Shown here piece after piece: positions 34,401 to 45,449 of a stretch of DNA of 56,691 nt; the stretch's first letter is position 1; every line of letters begins with the position of its first letter. This DNA comes from Vitrella brassicaformis (lineage: Eukaryota > Sar > Vitrellaceae), in NCBI GenBank assembly GCA_001179505.1, contig CDMY01000624.1, forward strand, positions 135,517-192,207, read 5' to 3'. The notes under the pieces are model-generated. The model worked only from the letters and a program-made list of their open reading frames with translations, was not told the DNA's origin and made no database searches. Position numbers and translations under genes: made by a program.

Positions 34401-37400
34401 AGTACACACCAAGAGAGACGCCATAACACAGGCAGATAGATGATCGATTATGGTCTCTGCATTGTACGAACGCAGTCGAGAAATGGTGACTGTACCAAGT
34501 GCACTTTCAGAGGGTCGCCTGTCGTCCTGCTGACCATCTTACTCATCGGTGACCCAGTAAAAGAAGCAATCCGGCACACGCAGGCATTGCCCTTTTCCCC
34601 CTCCCTGCAGTAATGCTTCCAGTAGCGGGATTATTCTACTCGAAGACGAGCTATGAAGACCCCAAGAGACGAGCCAGTCAAGCTTTGGATCAGTCGAGCC
34701 AAAGCGCCACGACAGCCAAGAGCGACAAGGGGGCGGACGACCCAGACAAGGCGTTTCTGATCGTTCTGTCCTTCGCACAACACATCGGCATCATCAGCAG
34801 CTTCAACCTCAAGCTGGAGATTCAGGTGCTGACGCTCCTCAGCATTCCAAGGTGGGTGCGTGGGAGCGGGGCGTGGTTGACGGTTTCCATCCTCCTCTCT
34901 TTCTCTTGCCCTTTCTCGTCTGCTCGTGCAGGCTGTTCATGCTTGATGCCAGCATTGTGGGTCTGTCGTGGTGAGAGACGTGGGATTGGGGCAACACAAC
35001 GGAGAGAAGAGCGTGTTTGTTGTCTCTGTATTCGTGTTGTAGCTGGGGGCTCGAGTCGTTCGGCTCTCAGCTGATGCTGGTGTCGTCCATCCCCTTCTTG
35101 TTCGTCGTGGCGATCACAATCGTCCACTTCGGATTCGAGGCAATATCACTAACCAACTGATCCATTGCATGCAGTCCACGTTAGTATGCATGTTCATGTC
35201 TCCAGGCGTTGCTGCGTTACGGCGACAAGTGCGACTGCATGAACCCAAGCCTCATCCGAGGGGGGAGGCGGACGGCCTGGCTGCTGTGGTTCAGAAGACA
35301 ATTCATCGATGGCACACACGGGCTGGGGCTCATCAGAGTGAGGATAAGCCAACCGCCAACTGTTGAATCGCACATCGTCCTTGACATCAGATTCTGGCCA
35401 CGGCCGCCCAAGTGAGCTCGTTCCTGTATGTGGCCCTGACATCGATCGCAACCACACACGTCGACTGCTTTAGAGTGAGCCAACAGACCACGAAATGTGC
35501 TCACCGGCCGCAATCATTTTGTGTGAAATGCCAGCATCCGTCGGGCGACTCGACTGTGCGAACTCACCCATACGTGATTTGTGACTTCACATCGGTACGT
35601 CGCCAGCCAAAAGACAGTCACATGGCACGTCTGAGTGGATGCATCGAATTGCAGAAGAGGGGTCAGGAGTGGCGAGACCAGATTTGGCTCTCAGCCGGAG
35701 GTACCTTGACTGGCCACACGTCAAGGTCTCTCCTTTCTGTGTGCCTGCTCTTCTCATGCAGCCATATTCCTGTACATCGTGAGTCCGTACGTTGCGTCCA
35801 TCGTCATCTCATTCAAGATGTCAAACATCATTGAAAAGACGAAAAGCAAAGGCGGCGAAATCGATGGTCCGTCGGCTGAATGGAGGCACACACACTCACT
35901 CACATACACACACACAAACCCTGTCTGGTGTGCAGAGTTTGATCAGATCTTCAAGAGTGCGTTTCGCTATGTGGTCGGCAAGTACAGACACGGCATGGTC
36001 TGGTGGGAGTGCATCTGGATGGTGGGCGAGACACACACACACATACACATCCTTGCTGTAGGACCGCTGTCTGTCTGGCTGTCTGTTCATTTGTCTCACC
36101 CAGGCGCGCAACATGTCGCTGGCTCTGTCGACTGTGATCGTACCCAACATCGGACAGGTGGTCGACCCACGAAATCGGCACTGGGTAGCATGAATGGCTC
36201 TGTTGTTTGCAGCTGCAGTTGCTCTATTACGGTGTCATCTTGACGTTCTATGCCTTCGCATCGATGACTTTTTCGCCGTGGCGACGCACCGCCAATAGCA
36301 AACTGGACATCGCACTCACTGTAGGGGAGAACGCCGAGAAGCACACGAGATACAATCACCTTGTCTGTGTGTGCAGGTGCTGCTGATGCACATCGTCACG
36401 CTGATCGGACTCTTCTATACCTTTGACCTGGTCAGGAAGCAAACCTGAAAGGGCAGAAGGGAGAGAAAGACACACATGTTCTGTGTCTCCTGGCCGACTG
36501 ATTTGGACCGCTCAGCCTGATGATATCAATTCTCGCGTCGCACGCCACGCAGCAGGTATATGACCAGACCAAAAGGAGAGAGACACATGCATCATCCCAC
36601 GTCACCCTCTCACTCAGGCATATTGCTGTTCATCGATTTGCTCTTGATCGTGCCGTTTGTGTGGATGATGGGCTCCCGCGGCGCCCACCAGTCCGCCAAG
36701 GGCCTCCCAGGCTTTTTTATCAACTCCAAGTGGCTGTCACTCATGACTTCTCCACACACGAAATCGAGTGTGCAGCACACCATCATCGACGCCAGCAGCG
36801 GCGGCCACTCGGCGCGCATCGGCGGGTCTGTCGTGTCGGCCAGGACGGACCACACAGAGGTTCACCAGCACATTCAGGTCGAGAGCGGCATGCGCCCGTC
36901 CGGCGTGTCCATTATGACACCGGATGAGATCGTTCCCTACCACGAGAGGGAAAGGCGGAAACACAGCAGCAAGGGCGGCAACCGCAAAGGCAGCAGAGGG
37001 CGAGCGTCGCGGGTGTCCATCAACACCGACGTGGATGACCTCCACGGATCACCACCACCGGTGGACGAACAAAAGGGAGAGGGAGAGGGAAGCGACAATT
37101 CTCTCAGCCCCCGCCCACCGCCCCAGCCACGCATGAGCGACATGGGCCCATCGCCACACGACATCAGCGATGGTGGCCAGCGGCGAAGCTCTGCGTTCTC
37201 GTCCTGTTTGCTCGATGAAGATGAGGGGGACTCTGCCAGCAATGCGGACCACGGCGGCCCACACGCGGGCGACACTTACAGACAGGGGAGGAGGGACTCT
37301 GATTGGGAGGGCGACATCTCAGAGAGGGCCCATGTACTCGCAATGAACGACAGAACGGTATGCATGCACATGATGGAATGGCCAGAAACACAGACACACA

Positions 37401-37613
37401 AGCGTCCGTGTCTGTCTCTGTCTGTAGGTGTCGTTGGGTCTGCTGGGCTTCGAGACGCAGCTGCATTCCAGCAGCAAGTACACCCACGGCTCAGATCGGC
37501 TGAGCGTGGGTTCTGGTGGGCCTGCCTTTGAGACCAAGCTGATGACCGAGACGGTCGAGCTGAACCCACCGCGGACAGTGGAGACTCACATGCACCCATG
37601 GCAAGGCCGCTAA
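31407..37613 (+). CDS. Receptor-like multi-membrane protein: PBP-like ectodomain, GCC2/GCC3 repeats, about 8 helices
   Basis: A gene of more than 20 exons; the first are 31407-31584, 31646-32499, 32591-32816, 33006-33249 and 33347 onward. A signal peptide (helix LRLVVIAALIHATLFTT, cleavage near VEA-AD) leads into an extracellular region of about 450 residues. This resembles a type-1 periplasmic-binding/ANF fold (MFINRGITRVAMVTHDPLDN, then LIEQLQEDGLQVVYDYRNIT) and has several N-glycosylation sites. A cysteine-rich stalk follows with GCC2/GCC3 (ephrin-receptor-like) repeats such as CEMCLPGYANSGNS and CSRCPRAYYQNETGATTC, then a CKKHRTGLVCGRCKKGY module. About eight membrane helices follow (the first near SPVVLLTILLIGVMLPVAG), then a Ser/His-rich cytosolic tail of about 280 residues. 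The order ligand domain, Cys-rich stalk, membrane bundle parallels class C GPCRs, but the bundle shows no GPCR signature I can see. One junction near 35143 seems to use a GC donor. Confidence 0.7.
33259..33314. repeat. Intronic tandem repeat with internal inverted repeat
   Basis: The 17-mer GAGACACGGGTCTCCGC occurs three times, at 33259, 33280 and 33298. It lies in the intron 33250-33346 of the receptor-like gene. Each unit contains GAGAC-ACGG-GTCTC, a 5-bp inverted repeat with a 4-base loop. Confidence 0.9.
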
Positions 37614-38276
37614 CCTCTTGCCTGCCTGCCTGCCTGCGTCTTGTTTGTGTTGGGGGTCTGGTGCGTGTGTATGGTGGGCCGGGTGGGCGGCGGTTTGCTG
37701 TGGATCGGATCGGTCAGGGCTCTCATCTTCTATGTGGACGGACCAACGCATGTTCATTTTGCTCGCTCTTCTATGTCACCCGCCCCGCCCCTTGTCAAGG
37801 TGGTCAGGGAGGGCTCTTTGATGACACGTCCGTCCATCGGTGACTTTGATTGTCTCTCGCCTTTCCTTCAATGTCAACCTAATGCACACACATGCAATGC
37901 ACCCAACGCCTTGGGGCTGTACAGTACACACACCCAACACGCACACGTCCGGATCTGTCATGCGCGTCACACGTGCATCGATCTCATCTAGCACTAGGTC
38001 GGCCGGTCGGTCGGGTAGCAAACAGTTGTCAGCACTCGAGCCACCCGCTGCCTCTCGTCACACAGTGCCTGTTTCGCCAATCCATCACACATCACTCACA
38101 CACGAAAGACACAATCACACCTGGTCGGTCGTTTCCTACCCTTTTCCGCCGGGAGGTGTCGGGCCATTCTGTCTGGCTGCCCGTGGGCACATGTCCCGGG
38201 TTGGCCCCCAGCGGCACTACACAGCCGCCGCCCTGAGCCTCAGCCGCCCGCGGCACCACCGGGAGAGGCAGGCTGC
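37614..38276. other. Convergent intergenic region
   Basis: About 660 bp between the receptor-like gene (+) and the importin gene (-). An open minus-strand frame continues past the importin stop, but it is out of the supported frame and repeat-rich. No gene is seen. Confidence 0.5.
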
Positions 38277-41200
38277 TCACCCAAACCGCATCAGCAGCTC
38301 GTATAGTGCTCTGCAGTAGTCGGGCCTCCAGCTGTCGCGCCATCTCTGTGAGTGCTGGAGAGGGGGGAGAGGGTGACAGCCTGGACACATACGCAGAACA
38401 CACGTGTGTGTGTGTTTGGGGGGGGGGGGATCTATGTGTGAGGACATGGGTGTGCGTACGTGTGTGCTGCAGCAAGGGTGAGGGCGGCAAAGTATGGGTG
38501 TGTGATGTGGCCGTAGCGGAGGGCCGACAGGGCGGCGGCGATGAAGCCGTCACTGCTGCCAAAAGCCGCTTGGATGAACGACATGCCGACCGAAGAAGAC
38601 CCGCTCTACAGACAGACAGACAGACAGACACAAGTGTGAGACATGAGCACTTTTCACAAGGGCCCGCACGACACTCATTTACTTACGGTGTGTGTCATGA
38701 GCACGGCCCTTGCAGTAATTACGCACACCGCCCCACCAATGGTCTTGGCACCGCTGCCACCCTCCTCCCTCTCGCATGACGCAGCAAGGATGGCATGCTC
38801 CTGCAATATGTATCACAGACACACACAAATGGCAGGAAATGAACAGGATGGGCGTGGCGTACACACACATCGACGCCGACAGACACAGACACGTACGTGC
38901 TCGCCCTCGTCGATGTCGTCTGGTTCGTCGTCCTCTGTCGGGGCCGCACGCTCGACGGCAGCCCGCCACCTGACCAAGCATCACACCATGGGTGTCGTCA
39001 GCCGTGTGTGTGGGTGATACGATATGCCTACCCGTTTTGCGAGGTGCAAATGTGCTGCAGGGCGGAGAGGGGCCGCGTCAGGTCATCCACACCCCAACAC
39101 AGACACACCTGTGGTAATCAATGACCACAACACTGACACGACATACACCTACCTGAGCCTGACTGACTGACACCGATGCGCTACCTACCTGCAAAATGAG
39201 CCGTGTCAGCCTGAGTGCGGCCCGCTCGTTGACGTGTGGCGCCAGCGTCCCCACCAGACCACAGGTGAAGTCCCTCTCAGGCTGACACACACACGCAGAC
39301 ACACACAGACAGGCGAAGAGATCTCTTGTTTGCCATGTACTCGCTGCAGCTCCTTCCCTCCCTCCCTCCGTCCCTCCCACATAGACGCACGCGTACCTGA
39401 GGCATGTGTGTTCCCCAGCGGGCCACCGTCACTTCCAGCACACGCATCACTCCCACCAAGTGGCTCATGCCCCTGCACACACACACCACAGACACCCACA
39501 CAGACAGACAGACAGACAGACAGAGAGAGAGACACACAAAGGGTCGGTACAACCAACACGTTCACACACAGACGACGTACCCGGCGCACAAGGGGCCCGT
39601 GCACCAGATGAGCTGCAGCCACCTGCCGTCCTGCTGGTGCCCCTCTGCAATGTCAGGCATCGCCCGCAACGCCGTCTCCCACAGTGCAAAGCTCTCGTTG
39701 CACAGCGAGTGCGCAGAAGACCCTTAAGAAGATACCACACACAGCCGCAGAACACGGTGCCGACACACCCTCGCCACCCACCCCTCCACCGACTCACCAT
39801 TCAGCGCAGCCGCAAGCAGCTGAGTGACCACAGGCGAGAGCGTGACAGCCGCCATGGCGCTGCCGCACTGCACGGTGTTTGTCAGCAGGTCCATCAGAGC
39901 CGTGGCAATCGACGGGTGGTCGAAGCCCCCACCCGGCTCGCTGCTGAGGCTCCCACAGCTGCCCTGCCGATCCACATTGGCGGTGGAGATGGACGCACCA
40001 GGGTCGTCCTGCTGATGCTGCTGGTGGATGGCCTGTACCACCCGGTTTGTGACCCACTCGACGGCGGACCTGCTGGACGGATCGGTTAGGAACAGATGGA
40101 GCTGACACGGAGAGGGAGAGAGGGAGACGTGTAAGGTGTTGTGTGTGTTGTGTGCTGTGTACCAGTTGTGGGATTCTGAGGATGTATTGCAGCGCAGCGA
40201 CAGACCGGCTGAGCAGCATGGGGGAGCGGAAATGGGGCACCCCTGCCGCACACACAACACACATGGACGCAGATCGATTGACAGCCATTTTGCCATGGGT
40301 ACCGCTTCCCCACCTGCATTGATTACACGCAGCAGTGCCACCCACACGTGGACAGGAGCCAGCGAATACACATCCCCTCTGAACTCTGCCAGATCTGATC
40401 AAACACACACACACATACACACACGCACGCGTGGCACCCAGACCAGCCACCGAGCCCTCCACTCACTCACAAGTGCACAGGAACTCCAGCACAGCGGCGA
40501 AAGGCAGCAGCCACAGGGGTCGGGCCTTGTTGCTCTTGTTAGGGGGCCCGACGCCCGTGGCACGGGCAGCATCCCCCCCACGTCCATATCCACCACCACA
40601 GATGTTGGGCAGGCACTGCACGACTCGCGAGAGGACGGCTGGCGGGAGGGAGGCGCGCATGTTGCTCACGAGGTGGATGGTGCGGTACTGCAGCACAGCC
40701 ACACTGACACCCCGACACACACACAGACACACACACACAGACACACACACACACACAGGACCTCTGCACGATGGATGGATGGATGGATGGAGGCTGCTAC
40801 ACACCGTGGGTGTGTGTTTGGGTCGATGTGCATGAGGCTCGTCACATGCCGCTCGGCCCAGCTCTCCACGTCAGGCAGGCAGAAGCCACTCCCTGAACAC
40901 AAGACACAACACAACACAGCACAGCAGCGATAAGGCATGTGCGTGTGGGTTGGTGGGCTGGGGGCGGTGGGTGGCTGACCGACAGAGAAGGCCACACGCG
41001 AGACGGCATGAGTGAGGGCCTCCTGGCTGGCGAGCCGCTCATCGCTCTCACACACAGATATCCCCGGCTCTGGAATGACGCAACAGGCCACGTTTCAGAG
41101 GGGGGGGGGGGGGGGGGNNNNNNNNNNNNNNNNNNNNNNNNNNNNNNNNNNNNNNNNNNNNNNNNNNNNNNNNNNNNNNNNNNNNNNNNNNNNNNNNNNN

Positions 41201-42294
41201 NNNNNNNNNNNNNNNNNNNNNNNNNNNNNNNNNNNNNNNNNNNNNNNNNNNNNNNNNNNNNNNNNNNNNNNNNNNNNNNNNNNNNNNNNNNNNNNNNNNN
41301 NNNNNNNNNNNNNNNNNNNNNNNNNNNNNNNNNNNNNNNNNNNNNNNNNNNNNNNNNNNNNNNNNNNNNNNNNNNNNNNNNNNNNNNNNNNNNNNNNNNN
41401 NNNNNNNNNNNNNNNNNGGGGGGGGGGGGGGAGCTTCATGTCTATTTGTGTCTTCCTCTGTCCGCTCACGCGTGTGCAGCTTGCTGTACTCGTTTGCGAA
41501 GAACTGGGCACATGCCTGTGTGCTGTATGCCCCGATGGTGGACAGCAGGGTCTCGGCCTGCGTCTGTCTGCCGCCGACACACATACACACACACACAGTG
41601 TCGCCGACTTGGCACACACACATGAGGGCGTGTGTCCTGTCTCTCCGGTTGCACATCTGGTGAGTCGTCAAGTGGCGCGTCGTCTGCATCGATCCAGCCC
41701 TCTATGTCGTCCACCAGCTCACACACCTGTCCGTCGGACAGGCAGAAGACCGAGTAGGTGCAGAAGGCCATCAGCGACGCGGCATGGTCGGCGAAGAAAG
41801 CTGCACAGCCCTGCTGGAACTGATGGAGGGCAGACACACCACCGGCTGCATAGCAACCAACGCACAGACAGGTGCACGAGTGAGTATCTTCTGACATCCA
41901 TCCATCCCTCCAGCCATCCATCTAAGCTCCCGTACATGTGGCCAGGTACTGCTGTGCGTCATGGCCGATGTGCGCGGCATGGTCGGTCTCCATTGCGGGC
42001 GAGCTCAGCACCTCAGTGAAGAACCGAATGCTCAAACACCGCCACGGACGAAACGCGCTGCGGCACATCTTCACACCACCCACACTCGCATGCCCCCACC
42101 ACATGGCCATGCGTAAGAAGGGCTCACCGTAGCGTTGATGTGCAGCAGTGGCGTGATGCGCGTCGCAAGGGCGACAGGGCTTGTCACGAGGATGGCCAAC
42201 ACTGCCCGGCAGACGCTCTTGAACAGAGGCGCTAGAGCGCTATTGGGAGTCGGCACACGCATGCTCTCGTGACCGACTGACACACACGCACACA

Positions 42295-42332
<38 letters not shown>

Positions 42333-42783
42333 AACTGACATAATGGTGTCGATGTATGTGTGTGCGTGTGTGGCGTTGGACGGACCGATCACGTCGAGAG
42401 CAGCGTGCAGGTCCTGCGCGAACTGCACCACCAGCTGGAATGCCGCCGGGTCGAATAAGGCCGTGAATGAGGAGCCCTCCTCCACACCCAACACCACATG
42501 CTTCAGACACTGACACACCACACACGCACACGCACATGGCCACATCGTTCGTAGTGCGGTATTGGTCCCTCTCTCTGTCCACCAATCAACCACCTTTGTG
42601 GCCAGGCGTGCCACGAGCAGCACGTCATTCGGCAGCTGCTGCCCGCCGCCTTGCTGCATCGTCTTGCTGATCGCGTCCATCGCCTCTCGCCACAGCCGCA
42701 CCAACGGCTCGGCAACCGCCATACACAGCTGATTCCACACAGCACACACACAAACAGAAAGAGGGAGAGAGGGAGAGAGAGAG

Positions 42784-42822
<39 letters not shown>

Positions 42823-43636
42823 GAGAGATCCACACCCACATGCCCACCATCTGACCCTCCTGGTGTGTACCTTCAAGAAGTGCCGTTTGTCCTCTACCGC
42901 AGCCACATGGTCGAGCAGCCGCGCAAGAATGCCCTTGACGCACCGCAGGGCGGCTATCACCGCTGCCGTGCCGTGTGCCCGCGATTCGTCCAGCAACTGC
43001 ACGATGCGGTGCGGCAGATAAGGCCACCGGTCCGGCCAATCGTACACGGCTGATGGATGGACACGACAGACAAATGAAATAAATGGTCCATCCACCATAC
43101 CATTGGTGCGCTCCTTGTCACGTACCAATCTCAGCGAGAATGGCCTCAACCTGAGCCGATACCTGCACACACACACACATCAGCAAACACAACTTCCCGG
43201 CCATGTGCGTGTGTCATTCATTCGCTCAGCGCATAGCATAGCATAGCATCGCACAGCTCACCCTCTCGTCCCTTTCGCACACGATCAGCCGAAGCAGCCG
43301 CTCCCTCAACTCACCCTCAACCAGCACCACCCCCTCAGCCTTGTCGCTGCACCGCCACCTCTGCTTGACGTGCTGCTTCATCAACACACAGGCCATCTGA
43401 CGCACCGGGCCAATGGCATGCTGCTGGTGGCTGCCGTCTGCCGCAGATGCCGATATGATGTGCTCCAGGGCGCACGGGTAGAGGGGATGGAAAGCCACCT
43501 CGTTGGTGAGTTGGTCCTCTGCTTTCTTGGCGGTGCTGTGGTTTGTGGCGCTGAGGAGGCTGTGGATGGCCTCCAGACACTGCTGCAGGAGAGGGGACAG
43601 CTGCTCGGGCGACGGCCAGGCGGAAGGCGCTGTCAT
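38277..43636 (-). CDS. Importin-beta-family karyopherin, importin-9-like
   Basis: A gene of about 20 or more short exons. The start is ATG 43636; an upstream extension begins only at GTG. The N-terminus is a classic importin-N region: an alpha-helical opening (EQLSPLLQQCLEAIHSLLSA) with KKAEDQL, followed by ACVLMKQHVKQRWRC. Exon 2 gives VSAQVEAILAEI, and exon 3 the hallmark VYDWPDRWPYLPHRIVQLLD. DWPxxWP is the conserved turn of this family, and the spacing best fits importin-9. The remainder is Leu/Ala-rich paired helices expected of HEAT repeats. A strongly acidic loop near 38900-38960 (PTEDDEPDDIDEGEHEH) recalls the acidic loop that contacts RanGTP or basic cargo such as histones. With the acceptor ending ...ACAGAG, the last exon reads TWRDSWRPDYCRALYELLMR and stops at 38277-38279. 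The function is Ran-dependent nuclear import. The gap 41118-41417 lies in an intron. Confidence 0.75.
38418..38429. repeat. G12 homopolymer in importin intron
   Basis: Twelve G on the plus strand read as C12 on the sense strand of the importin gene's last intron, next to a CA/TG tract. It matches the poly-C sense tracts that border both gaps. Confidence 0.85.
41100..41431. other. Assembly gap (300 N) inside a poly-G tract
   Basis: Eighteen G precede and fourteen G follow exactly 300 N (41118-41417). The gap is in an importin intron: the upstream exon ends at a GTGAGC donor near 41471, and the next exon starts near 41080. The tract is poly-C on the gene's sense strand. Confidence 0.95.
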
Positions 43637-43880
43637 TTCGCCAGCAGACAGCCACTCACTCACCAACACACAAGCCCGGGCCCACCAGGATGAATCGACT
43701 CATCGAACCACGACGTCACTCATCGTCTGCTCCTTTGTATCAGTCTCCGCCAACACAAAACGCTCCCAGAGGAGACCTGCGAGCTGGGCTTGCAGGCAAG
43801 CTCGCAACCGGGAGGGAAGGGAAGAAAAGAACAGGGGCAGATCTCTCGTCTATAGCCCCCTGCAACAGATTGCAGCAAAG
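43637..43880. promoter_or_regulatory. Shared divergent upstream region (importin / lumazine synthase)
   Basis: A 244-bp interval between two head-to-head start codons. No motif stands out beyond a CACGACGTCACTCATC segment near 43708 containing a GACGTCA (CRE-like) core. Regulatory role is inferred. Confidence 0.4.
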
Positions 43881-45062
43881 ATGTGGCTCCTTCTTTCATC
43901 ATCAGCCCTGTTGCTGCTCCACGCCCTTCCATCGGCGGTGTCATTCTACTCGCCCACGCTGCCGCCGCTGCCCGCGTCATCGGTCCGGCGGCTCCGCGCC
44001 GGCACTCGCCACGTGCGGGCGTCGCTATTCATGCCGAGTGCGTGGCAGAGAGATGTGGCCAGCAAGCTGAGGATGGTGGCGCCGAGGGAGGGAGTGGACT
44101 TTCCGCCACTGAATGGGAGCGACGTCAAGATCGGCATCATCAAGACACGGTGGAACAAAGACATTGTGGATAACCTTGTCAAGGTGCATGACCAGTGAGA
44201 TCACCATCACTCATGAGTGAATGAGTGATTCTCTCTCTGTCTGTGTTGTGGTGTGTTGTGGTGTGTTTTGTGCAGGGTGTGAAGGAGGGCTTGACTGAGT
44301 GCTCTGTGCCTGCGGAGAACATTCTGGAAATAGAAGTGCCTGGTGGGTGCCTTACTGACTCAAAGCGGCGCGTGGATGGCTTCTTCATTCATTCGTTGAT
44401 TCATGTGTGTGTGTCAGGTTCCTATGAGCTGCCTCTCGCGACGCGTTTCCTGGCTTTGTCCAACCAGGTGGACGCCATCGTGTCGATTGGTGTGCTGATC
44501 AAGGGCGACACACTGCACTTTGAGTACATCGCCGAGAGCGTCTCAAACGGACTCATGAACGTGCGAAACACACTGATGCAGAGATGGCCACAGACACGAC
44601 ACGCGCAGAAGTTTTCTCTCTCCCTCTCTCTGTGGGTGTGCGGGCCCTTGTACAGGTGCAGCTACAGACGATGACGCCAACGGTGTTCGGCGTGCTGACG
44701 TGCCTCAACCTCAACCAGGCCAAGGAGCGATCATCAGGCCCCGACAACCACGGCATTTCATGGTCAGTCAGCCATGAGTGACGTCTGACCACACCCACGC
44801 TCTCACTGGCACCTGCCTGGATGCATTGCTTGCTTGCAGGGGCAAGACGGCGGTTGAGATGAGTGTGTTGAGGCGGTATGCTCTTGGGCGATACAGGAAG
44901 GGCTCCCTGGGCTTTGTCCCGACCGAGGAGAGCCCAGAAGGGGAGCCAAACAACCTGCCGGCCACCCCATGGCCCACGCCTGACAAGAAGCGGATATTCT
45001 TTCATTTCGATGACTTTAGGCAGCAGGGCGGGTCGGGGGATGCATCGACAGAGATGAGATGA
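43881..45062 (+). CDS. RIBH: 6,7-dimethyl-8-ribityllumazine synthase, plastid-targeted
   Basis: Five exons: 43881-44183, 44276-44342, 44418-44560, 44656-44762 and 44840-45062. All phases close, giving 280 residues. The enzyme joins 5-amino-6-ribitylamino-uracil and 3,4-dihydroxybutanone phosphate to make the direct riboflavin precursor. Family landmarks in order: [10 protein letters not shown] (substrate-stacking aromatic at Trp91), [30 protein letters not shown] with the catalytic His157, and [20 protein letters not shown]. The N-terminus is a signal peptide ([19 protein letters not shown]) followed by Phe22 in AVSFYSP, then a Ser/Arg/Pro-rich acid-poor stretch. That is the expected two-part signal for a complex red plastid. 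The C-terminus runs about 50 residues past the usual end, with a Pro-rich loop and a [11 protein letters not shown] segment of unknown role. Confidence 0.92.
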
Positions 45063-45319
45063 AGAAGGTGGTGGGAGAGGGAGGGAGGGGAGGGGGTTGT
45101 CTTTGTGCGCGAAAGGCGTGTGTGGATTGGCTGGCGTGGAGTGATCGTCTGGTAAATGGAGGGGCAAAGTGAGTGGGCCCGCGATGAATGAGTGACTGAC
45201 TGACGGCTCTTTTGAGGAGAGAGCACACCGTGACCTCGCTCACCGAGAATGTGTTCTGACTGAACGCAGTAGAGAATTGTCCAACAAATGCGACGAGAAT
45301 GGAGACAATTACACCCTGC

Positions 45320-45327
45320 AAACCCTA
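45320..45327 (+). promoter_or_regulatory. Telo-box-like motif
   Basis: AAACCCTA lies about 120 bp upstream of the start codon at 45450. It is the reverse complement of the motif found at 26098 upstream of mTERF. Function is inferred by analogy with plants. Confidence 0.3.
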
Positions 45328-45449
45328 GTTTTTGCGTTTTTTTCTCTCTTTTCAAGAAAGAGCTCGTTTCCCTCGAAGAAAGAGACCGCAGGGCGCGCCA
45401 CCACCCGCAACTAAAGTTGCACAGCGAGCAGTGAGGGCATTGCTATTGC

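Noticed and set aside
38092-38276. Longer C-terminus for the importin gene
   Set aside because: That frame needs a different acceptor phase and gives Pro/Gly-rich repeat-like sequence. The acceptor two bases further on gives a compact helical end and a TGA at 38277-38279.
42781-43176. Minus-strand frames with long Leu/Ser/Val/Cys stretches that look like membrane helices
   Set aside because: They are translated GA and ACAG microsatellites in importin introns, not real membrane segments.
43690-44070. Alternative upstream start for the lumazine synthase locus
   Set aside because: That frame does not lead into the enzyme. The ATG at 43881 gives a signal peptide and reads straight into the lumazine synthase core.
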